Source of the DNA: Paracoccaceae bacterium
GTDB taxonomy: Bacteria; Pseudomonadota; Alphaproteobacteria; Rhodobacterales; Rhodobacteraceae
Assembly (NCBI GenBank): GCA_902525995.1
Contig: CABZJG010000066.1
Location: 1-9,095, forward strand
Length of the DNA stretch: 9,095 nucleotides
Direction: 5' to 3'
Shown: piece after piece, positions 1-5,045 of the stretch
How the letters are laid out: each line of letters opens with the position of its first letter
Position numbering within the stretch: the stretch's first letter is position 1
The notes under the pieces: generated by a model
What the model was told of the DNA's origin: nothing
What the model saw: only the letters and a program-made list of their open reading frames with translations
Databases searched by the model: none
Program-made: the position numbers and the translations under genes

Positions 1-251
1 ATTTGCTTAATATTTTGCACAAGCTGTTTGCGTTTGTGATTGTTGCCATCAGTATGTGCAACAATATTTGCTTTCATGTCCATTGTATTAGCTAAGCTGT
101 TAAGTGCTTTAGTTGAAATAGGTAGTTGTTGTGCTTGTATACTTCCCCAATAACCTTCGCTCATATGGCAATCTTTGCTGAAACTACGAGCTGTAGTTGA
201 AGGAAAAGCAATACATATTTGTTCATAAAGTGTTTGTGAAAAGTTAGTCAT
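1..251 (-). CDS. Hypothetical protein, 3' end cut by window edge
   Basis: An open frame starts at the ATG at 249-251 (minus strand) and runs without a stop to the window edge, giving at least 83 residues beginning MTNFSQTLYEQICIAF. A good Shine-Dalgarno sequence (AAGGA) lies about 5 bases before the ATG, which fixes the start. The visible part has no signal peptide or membrane segment. The stretch FSKDCHMSEGYWGSIQAQ followed by a helix-rich segment (STKALNSLANTM) resembles small DNA-binding-like proteins common on proteobacterial islands, but I cannot name the family. It is AT-rich like the other minus-strand genes nearby and is separated from the next gene by about 470 bases. Function unknown. 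Confidence 0.65.
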   Translation of the reverse strand, partial: MTNFSQTLYEQICIAFPSTTARSFSKDCHMSEGYWGSIQAQQLPISTKALNSLANTMDMKANIVAHTDGNNHKRKQLVQNIKQ

Positions 252-417
252 AGTTGTCCTTAAATCCAAAGTAGATGCTAAATGCTACAGTAATATTTAT
301 TTGAGTTTTTATGTTTTTAACATGGTATCGAAGAGCTAAAGCTCATCGTCAAACTCATTTCATTCGTTTGATTTTCTAACTCTAATTCAATTGAAATCTT
401 TTCCATTGTGTTTAGTC

Positions 418-445
418 ATACCAAAGCCAATATTGGCTTTAGTAT
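418..445. repeat. 28-base imperfect inverted repeat (possible hairpin or terminator)
   Basis: The centre, AAAGCCAATATTGGCTTT (423-440), is a perfect 18-base palindrome. The symmetry continues on both sides as ATAC/GTAT after one mismatched pair (422 with 441). As RNA it would form a stem of GC-containing pairs with a small AT loop on either strand. No long U tract follows on either side, so a classical rho-independent terminator is only a weak reading. A protein-binding dyad is equally possible. Confidence 0.55.
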
Positions 446-587
446 AGCTGTTTGCAGATCTTTTCCACTGCGCCTTTTGCCATATCACAACACACTACTT
501 GAAAAACAAGTTGGGAAGGTTTTGCTATCGACCCTATTTTAGTGCCACCGTACGCTAACTACTAACATGCTTGTGATGACATATTGC

Positions 588-599
588 TAGTAGCTACTA
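588..599. repeat. 12-base perfect palindrome
   Basis: TAGTAGCTACTA reads the same on both strands. It lies in the gene-free region between the left-edge gene and the 104-residue gene. No associated function is visible and it may be chance. Confidence 0.35.
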
Positions 600-701
600 T
601 GGTTCTTGTTTGTTAACCCATATCATTCTTTTTTATTTTGTGCGTCATGTTGCGTGTGTAAGTTTTACCCCACCTTTTCCACGTAATCTTTTAGGGACGC
701 T

Positions 702-732
702 ATGTTTTGCCAATGTTTGCCTATGTTTGTTT
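702..732. repeat. Three short imperfect tandem repeats (ATGTTTGCC-like)
   Basis: Three units with a period of 10-11 bases follow each other: ATGTTTTGCCA (702-712), ATGTTTGCCT (713-722) and ATGTTTGTTT (723-732). The last units overlap the stop codon and the final codons of the minus-strand gene at 721-1035. The spacing is near one helical turn, as in arrays of protein-binding sites, but three degenerate copies are too few to exclude chance. Confidence 0.4.
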
Positions 733-1035
733 GCTAGTTAGATAATCGAATTGTGTTTTATTAAGTGTGTCCAAAGTTTTGTTACAATTAGTACATTTAA
801 GTTCACCATAATATCGCTTCCTTAAATTTCTTTTGCTATTCTTAGTTTTTTTGAAACGAACTTTTGATCTAACAACTGAAAGTACATGTTTGTTAGAAAT
901 ACATGTGCCTGTGTTTAGTTCTGTTAATTTGTCTAAGTAATTTTTATATCCACCGCCATTAAATTTGTATTCTTTCCAATAGTGATAGTGAGCTAAGTCA
1001 CCTCTACAATCTTCAATACTTAAATTTTTACGCAT
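721..1035 (-). CDS. Hypothetical basic protein with one CxxC motif
   Basis: This is a 104-residue frame with ATG at 1033-1035 and a GAAGG ribosome binding site 8 bases upstream (1044-1048), so the start is well supported. The protein is strongly basic, especially residues 57-76, where K and R dominate. Near its C-terminus a single CTNC (Cys81, Cys84) could be half of a metal site; two other cysteines (Cys10, Cys45) do not make an obvious second pair. No signal peptide or membrane segment is seen. The charge suggests nucleic acid binding, which is an inference. A 10-base-arm inverted repeat (1052-1077) sits just upstream where a promoter is expected. I do not recognise the family; it could also be a truncated zinc-ribbon or HNH-type protein. 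Confidence 0.6.
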   Translation of the reverse strand: MRKNLSIEDCRGDLAHYHYWKEYKFNGGGYKNYLDKLTELNTGTCISNKHVLSVVRSKVRFKKTKNSKRNLRKRYYGELKCTNCNKTLDTLNKTQFDYLTSKQT

Positions 1036-1051
1036 TCTTGTTACCTTCTTC

Positions 1052-1077
1052 TTTTGTATAATTTTATTTATACAAAA
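1052..1077. promoter_or_regulatory. Inverted repeat upstream of the 104-residue gene (candidate operator)
   Basis: TTTTGTATAA (1052-1061) and TTATACAAAA (1068-1077) are perfect 10-base inverted arms around a 6-base spacer. The repeat ends 16 bases before the start codon of the minus-strand gene and contains TATAA elements that could serve as a -10 box. Its core GTATAA/TTATAC recurs upstream of the neighbouring minus-strand gene at 1560-1578, which favours a shared regulator site over a chance dyad. No repressor gene is identified in the window. Confidence 0.45.
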
Positions 1078-1124
1078 CTAAAAATAAGTGCTGAAAATGG
1101 GTCTAAAAATGAAGGTTTTGAAAT

Positions 1125-1547
1125 TTACTTTAGATTACGTTTGATTTGTTTATTTGCCATTTTGTTGACCTGTTTCTCAATATCTTTGTAATAGTCTGTC
1201 CATTGTTTTTCGGTAGCATGTTTTATGCCTGCTAATTGTTGTAGCCTCTCTACATCTTTATCTCATGTTGTTGTTTCTTCAGCTCTTCTCTGTGTTTTTT
1301 TAGTTTGTCCTCAATTTCCCACTTTTTCAGCACTTTTATCCCATCTGTCCATTTCATCATCACCAAATGGATTAGGGTTATAGATTGGCGAAAATTTCAT
1401 ATCCCATTCAATTTCTGATTTATGTTTTTTTATTTCGTCAGCATATTTTTTCTTTTTTGCTTTTGTTTCTTCATCATCAGCTGGTGAAACAGCAAAAGCA
1501 TATTTTATTTCTTCTTTTAATTTTTTATTTCCATTTAATTCATTCAT
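1125..1547 (-). pseudogene. Unknown charged coiled-coil-like gene, broken by two compensating frameshifts
   Basis: The reading frame starts at ATG 1547 (GGAG lies 9 bases upstream) and encodes 78 residues beginning MNELNGNKKLKEEIKYAF before a TGA at 1311-1313. Protein-like sequence continues in the +1-shifted frame (KWEIEDKLKKHREEL) to a TAG at 1250-1252. It then resumes in the first frame (KDVERLQQLAGIKHATEKQW) to a TAA at 1125-1127, giving 140 codons overall. The first shift could lie at an A4 or A5 run (1334-1337 or 1323-1327). The second must lie at about 1253-1262. The reconstructed protein is lysine- and glutamate-rich and probably helical; its family is unknown. Alternatives are sequence error, an intact 78-residue gene with an unrelated tail, or an overlapping 36-codon frame (MMKWTDGIKVLKKW) translated separately. 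Confidence 0.55.
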
Positions 1548-1559
1548 TTAAGCTAGCTC

Positions 1560-1578
1560 CGTATAATGTATTTATACG
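1560..1578. promoter_or_regulatory. Inverted repeat upstream of the frameshifted gene (candidate operator)
   Basis: CGTATAA (1560-1566) and TTATACG (1572-1578) are perfect 7-base inverted arms with a 5-base spacer. They end 13 bases before the start codon of the minus-strand gene. A third copy of CGTATAA occurs at 1604-1610. The core matches the dyad at 1052-1077 upstream of the next minus-strand gene. The elements also resemble -10 boxes on the minus strand, so promoter and operator may overlap. Confidence 0.4.
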
Positions 1579-1651
1579 CAAATAACCCATACATGCCTTT
1601 CAGCGTATAAAACGATGAACAATTAAGTGTACTAAGTATAACAACTCAATC

Positions 1652-1734
1652 ATGTTACACTTTTATAAGCTAAAACAGGTATTTAAGTAGGAAAGTCAAT
1701 GTTCAGAAAGTATGTTTAGACTTAAATGTTACAT
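1652..1734 (+). repeat. ATGTT direct repeats before the serine recombinase gene
   Basis: ATGTTACA occurs at 1652-1659 and again at 1726-1733. Between them lie ATGTTCAGA (1699-1707) and ATGTTTAGA (1712-1720), so the last three ATGTT units are spaced 13 and 14 bases apart. A looser dyad, AAGTGTA (1625-1631) with TACACTT (1656-1662), lies just upstream. Small serine recombinases commonly bind repeated sites next to their own gene. This set is therefore a candidate res-like or autoregulatory site, but I cannot match it to a known one. Confidence 0.35.
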
Positions 1735-1746
1735 AGGAGTTTAGGC

Positions 1747-2307
1747 ATGAAAGTAGGATATAGAAGAGTAAGTAGTTTAGATCAAAATTTGGACAGACAA
1801 GAGCTAGTTGGAGTAGAAAAAATATTTGAAGATAAAGCTAGTGGTAAAGATACAAACAGAACTGCATTAAATAAAATGATAGCTTTTGTACGCAATGGTG
1901 ACCAAGTTGTAGTTCATAGCATTGATAGACTGGCTAGAGATTTAAGAGACTTACAAACTATTATCCTACAGCTTAATGAAAAAGATGTTGGGATTGAGTT
2001 TTTAAGTGAACGTTTAGTTTGTAGCGGAAATAATGATGATGCTTTTGCAAAATTACAATTACAGCTAATGGGAGCATTTGCAGAGTTTGAACGTAATATT
2101 ATTAGAAAACGTCAAGCTGAAGGTATTGCTAAAGCTAAAGCAAAAGGTGTTTACGATAATAGAAAACGTAAAAAGAAAGTAAGCTACAAGCGTATTTTGG
2201 AATTAGTTGCTAATGGTTACAATAAAACTGAGATAGCAGAAACGTTGGGTGTTAGCAGAATGACAGTACATCGTGCCTTTAGAAGCCAAGTTGAAGTGTT
2301 AACATAA
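1747..2307 (+). CDS. Small serine recombinase (resolvase/invertase family)
   Basis: This 186-residue protein has the usual length and order of the resolvase/DNA invertase family, which cuts and rejoins DNA through a serine-DNA intermediate. The N-terminal YRRVSSLDQN carries the likely nucleophile Ser9. SIDRLARDLRDL (about residues 58-69) supplies the conserved arginines of the active site. A long helix (FAEFERNIIRKRQAEGIA, about 111-128) matches the dimerisation/DNA-contact helix, and residues 153-178 form a helix-turn-helix (NKTEIAETLGVSRMTVHRAF). I chose the ATG at 1747 because AGGAG (1735-1739) lies 7 bases before it and YxRVS then sits at the usual position; an upstream TTG at 1726 lacks this. 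All key residues seem intact. It is AT-rich like the integrase and lies immediately upstream of the hsd operon. No transposase partner is visible, so it could be a plasmid-type resolvase, an invertase or an element-specific recombinase. Confidence 0.92.
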   Translation: MKVGYRRVSSLDQNLDRQELVGVEKIFEDKASGKDTNRTALNKMIAFVRNGDQVVVHSIDRLARDLRDLQTIILQLNEKDVGIEFLSERLVCSGNNDDAFAKLQLQLMGAFAEFERNIIRKRQAEGIAKAKAKGVYDNRKRKKKVSYKRILELVANGYNKTEIAETLGVSRMTVHRAFRSQVEVLT

Positions 2308-2327
2308 AGCTATTGAAAACAATAAAA

Positions 2328-2369
2328 TTGTCAAAATTCAAAACATTGGTAATACTTACCAAAAGTATT
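2328..2369 (+). promoter_or_regulatory. Putative hsd operon promoter overlapped by two inverted repeats
   Basis: TTGTCA (2328-2333) matches five of six bases of a -35 box, and AATACT (2351-2356), 17 bases further, is a weak -10 box. Two perfect 7-base inverted repeats overlap this area: TTGGTAA/TTACCAA (2346-2362, 3-base spacer) and AATACTT/AAGTATT (2351-2369, 5-base spacer). They share bases, so only one hairpin or cruciform could form at a time. They sit 14-21 bases before the hsdM ATG, where a bound repressor or an RNA hairpin could limit expression. Promoter and operator are inferred from sequence only. Confidence 0.45.
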
Positions 2370-2382
2370 GAATTGGTGGCAT

Positions 2383-3837
2383 ATGTACGAAACAACATTC
2401 AAAAATATTGATGATACCCTTTGGAAAGACGCTGGTTGTAGCAGCGAGCTTGATTACATAGAGCAAACCAGCTGGATATTGTTCCTCAAATATTTGGATG
2501 ATTTTGAGTCTGACAAGGAAACTGCAGCACTTCTAAATGGTGAAACTTACAGCCGGATTATTGATGGCGAATTTCGTTGGGCAAAATGGGCAGCGCCAAA
2601 AAGAGCTGACGGTACACTAGACTACAATACTGCAATGACTGGGGATGATTTAAGGGATTTTGTGAACTTTAAGCTGTTCCCACACTTAGCAAGCTTCAAA
2701 CAAACTGCTGAAAATCCTCGTAGCCTCAACTATAAAATTGGAGAGATTTTTGGTGAAGTCCGCAACAAGCTACAAAGTGGCTATGCTTTGCGTGATGTCA
2801 TCAATAAGGTGGATGAACTTAAATTCCTTAGCAATGAGGATAAGCATGAGCTCAGCAGCCTCTATGAAGACAAAATCAAAAATATGGGCAATGCTGGGCG
2901 TAATGGCGGTGAGTACTACACACCACGCCCCCTTATCAAAAGCATTGTAAAAGTCACAAACCCGCAGATTGGTGAAACTGTCTATGATGGTGCAGTTGGA
3001 AGTGCTGGATTTCTTTGTGAGGCATACGCGTGGATGCGTGGGCAAGGTGAGCTGAGTGCTGCGGATTATGAACAGCTGCAAAACAATACCTTTATTGGCA
3101 AAGAGAAAAAGTCACTAGCTTATGTGATCGGTATTATGAACATGATACTGCACGGGGTTGAGGCACCCAATATCGTTCATAACAACACATTGGCTGAAAA
3201 CATTACTGACATTCAGCAAAAGGACAGAGTTGATGTCGTGCTTGCCAATCCCCCATTTGGTGGAAAAGAACGAGCAGAAATTCAGCAGAACTTTCCGATT
3301 AAAACCAGCGAAACCGCCTATCTATTTCTACAGCACTTTGTCAAAATTCTGAAGAGTGGTGGACGCTGTGGTGTGGTTATCAAAAACACGTTTCTTAGCA
3401 ATACAGATAACGCCAGCATTGCCCTTCGCAAACAGCTGCTAGAGGAATGTAATCTGTTCGCAGTATTGGATTTGCCAGGTGGTGCCTTTATTGGCACAGG
3501 CGTTAAAACCGTTGTGCTATTTTTTGAAAAGGGCAAGCCAACAGACAAGGTTTGGTATTACCAGCTGAATGCTGGTAGAAATATGGGTAAGACAAATCCG
3601 CTGAATGAAAAGGATTTGGCTGATTTTGTTGAGATGTCCAAAAAACAAGAGCTCAGCGAAAATAGTTGGCTTGTGGATGTTGCAGACATCAACACGGACA
3701 CATGGGATTTGACAGTAAATAATCCTAATCGTGTTGAGGAAGTTGATAACCGCACTCCAGCAGAAATTATCGCTGAGATTGAGGAGTTGGACGCTCAAGC
3801 AGCGCAAGCATTACAAGCAATTAAGGAGTTGCTGTGA
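2383..3837 (+). CDS. hsdM: Type I restriction-modification DNA methyltransferase subunit HsdM
   Basis: This 484-residue protein transfers methyl groups from S-adenosylmethionine to adenine N6 in the site chosen by HsdS, as part of an HsdM2-HsdS complex that HsdR joins for restriction. The N-terminal helical HsdM domain (MYETTFKNIDDTLWKDAG, to about residue 135) is complete. The AdoMet-binding motif is DGAVGSAGF at residues 202-210, and the catalytic motif is NPPFGG at 289-294. RNGGEYYTPRPLI, just before motif I, is also typical. Length fits the EcoAI/EcoEI-like branch. I place the start at ATG 2383, with a weak GGTGG site just upstream, because homologues begin MYE.TF; a TTG at 2368 would add five residues and lies inside the inverted repeat. 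The stop codon overlaps the hsdS start by one base, pointing to translational coupling. G+C looks higher than in the flanking recombinase genes. All expected motifs are present, so it should be active. Confidence 0.96.
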   Translation: MYETTFKNIDDTLWKDAGCSSELDYIEQTSWILFLKYLDDFESDKETAALLNGETYSRIIDGEFRWAKWAAPKRADGTLDYNTAMTGDDLRDFVNFKLFPHLASFKQTAENPRSLNYKIGEIFGEVRNKLQSGYALRDVINKVDELKFLSNEDKHELSSLYEDKIKNMGNAGRNGGEYYTPRPLIKSIVKVTNPQIGETVYDGAVGSAGFLCEAYAWMRGQGELSAADYEQLQNNTFIGKEKKSLAYVIGIMNMILHGVEAPNIVHNNTLAENITDIQQKDRVDVVLANPPFGGKERAEIQQNFPIKTSETAYLFLQHFVKILKSGGRCGVVIKNTFLSNTDNASIALRKQLLEECNLFAVLDLPGGAFIGTGVKTVVLFFEKGKPTDKVWYYQLNAGRNMGKTNPLNEKDLADFVEMSKKQELSENSWLVDVADINTDTWDLTVNNPNRVEEVDNRTPAEIIAEIEELDAQAAQALQAIKELL

Positions 3838-5045
3838 TGTGGAAGTCAGCAAAACTAGGCGATGTCTGCAACATAATTAATGGAAGCACACCCTCACGCA
3901 AGGAGCTGAGTTATTGGGAAAATGGAAATATTTTATGGTTTACAATAGATGATTTACGCACACAGGGGCGTGAAATCACCACAACAGCTCAGAAAATAAC
4001 TGCAGCTGCGGTGAACAAAACTAGTGTCAAACTAATTCCTGCGAATAGCGTACTACTCTGCTGCACTGCATCAATTGGAGAAGTTGCAATCGCCCGCTCA
4101 GAAATGGCGACTAACCAGCAGTTCAATGCTCTTGTTCCAAAAACTGACAACTTATTGCCAGAATATCTGTATTATTTTGCCTCCACATTAAAGGAAAAAT
4201 TATTAGCAGTTAGTGGCAGTGCCACAATAAATTTTGTTGCTATAAGTAAGTTAAAGAACATAAGCATTTTGATTCCCCCACTCGCAGAGCAGCAAAGCAT
4301 CGTAGCCAAACTTGATGCCGCCTTTGCTGAGATTGATGAGGCAATTTTAAAAATTGAAGCAAAGTCAATAAACGCTGAGAAGATTTTTTTGAATGGCGTA
4401 GATGCTCATTTCACAGAGACGTCAGTAGCATCGAAAACTTCAAAACTGTTTGAAATAACCAGTAAAATTGGAAGTGGAGCAACTCCTAAAGGGGGCAAAG
4501 CAGCTTATAAAACTGAAGGCATTTCGTTGATACGCAGCATGAATGTGCACGATATAAACTTCAAATGGAAAGACTTAGCAAAAATTGACGATGCGCAAGC
4601 TGACAAACTTTCTAATGTAGAAGTTTTTAAAAATGACGTTTTGCTCAACATAACTGGAGCCTCTGTTGCTAGATGCTGTGTTGTTGACGAAGCTGCTTTG
4701 CCAGCAAGAGTAAACCAACACGTAGCTATAATACGTCCTTTAGAAGATACTGTCCTAACTGATTATCTTGCGTATTTGTTAGTATCCAAAACCTACAAGG
4801 ATTTACTATTGACTGTGGGAGAAGGTGGTGGGGCAACGAGACAGGCAATAACGAAAGCTGAAATAGAACAGTTCACAATTAGTTACCCGTCAAGCATTGA
4901 TGAACAAGTTTCATTAGTAGAAAAATTTGATAAATTGCGTAAGCAGGTATTAAACTTAAAGGCAAATTACGAGAAACAAGTTAATGAATTTCAGTCATTA
5001 AAATCAGCTATCCTCGCACAAGAATTGCGAAGTGAGGCAGCATGA
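3837..5045 (+). CDS. hsdS: Type I restriction-modification specificity subunit HsdS
   Basis: This 402-residue protein has the normal length for HsdS and determines which bipartite sequence the complex recognises. It shows two target-recognition domains. The first spans about residues 2-150 and opens with the typical GSTPSRKELSYW pattern. The second spans about 200-340, opening with IGSGATPKGGKAAY. A helical conserved spacer follows the first (IPPLAEQQSIVAKLDAAFAEID, about residues 145-166), and a second helical region (DEQVSLVEKFDKLRKQVL onward) closes the protein. The spacer helices set the distance between the two half-sites. AAGGAG (3823-3828) precedes the ATG at 3837; the GTG at 3834 is also possible and adds one residue. 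The gene overlaps hsdM by one base and hsdR by four (ATGA). No inverted repeats or spare partial hsdS copies are seen, so there is no sign of specificity switching by inversion. The target sequence cannot be read from the protein by eye. Confidence 0.95.
   Translation: MWKSAKLGDVCNIINGSTPSRKELSYWENGNILWFTIDDLRTQGREITTTAQKITAAAVNKTSVKLIPANSVLLCCTASIGEVAIARSEMATNQQFNALVPKTDNLLPEYLYYFASTLKEKLLAVSGSATINFVAISKLKNISILIPPLAEQQSIVAKLDAAFAEIDEAILKIEAKSINAEKIFLNGVDAHFTETSVASKTSKLFEITSKIGSGATPKGGKAAYKTEGISLIRSMNVHDINFKWKDLAKIDDAQADKLSNVEVFKNDVLLNITGASVARCCVVDEAALPARVNQHVAIIRPLEDTVLTDYLAYLLVSKTYKDLLLTVGEGGGATRQAITKAEIEQFTISYPSSIDEQVSLVEKFDKLRKQVLNLKANYEKQVNEFQSLKSAILAQELRSEAA

Larger units (their letters stand above)
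252..720. other. Long intergenic region without a convincing gene
   Basis: I read both strands and found only short frames. The longest noticed are a 29-codon minus-strand frame beginning MEKISIELELENQTNEM and a 22-codon plus-strand frame beginning MFLTWYRRAKAH; neither has a recognisable ribosome binding site. The region contains an imperfect 28-base inverted repeat (418-445), a 12-base palindrome (588-599) and the start of a short tandem repeat (702-732). It lies between two minus-strand genes, so it should hold the promoter of the left-edge gene and the end of the transcript of the 721-1035 gene. It could also be the remnant of a lost gene or contain an unrecognised small RNA. Confidence 0.5.

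Noticed and set aside
272..395. Short frames in the left gap (29 codons on minus, 22 on plus).
   Set aside because: No ribosome binding site and no recognisable protein pattern.
1311..1313. Reading the in-frame TGA codons of the 1125-1547 gene as tryptophan (alternative code).
   Set aside because: hsdM and hsdS end properly with TGA in their expected overlaps, and the frame-1 reading between the TGAs looks far less protein-like than the shifted frame.
1086..1335. 12-base inverted match AAGTGCTGAAAA (1086-1097) with TTTTCAGCACTT (1324-1335), the second copy lying at the first frameshift of the broken gene.
   Set aside because: A 12-base match is expected by chance a few times in a 9-kb AT-rich window, and flanking similarity needs several gaps.
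3837..5045. Invertible hsdS (phase-variable specificity) driven by the nearby serine recombinase.
   Set aside because: No second or partial hsdS and no long inverted repeats within or around the gene in this window.
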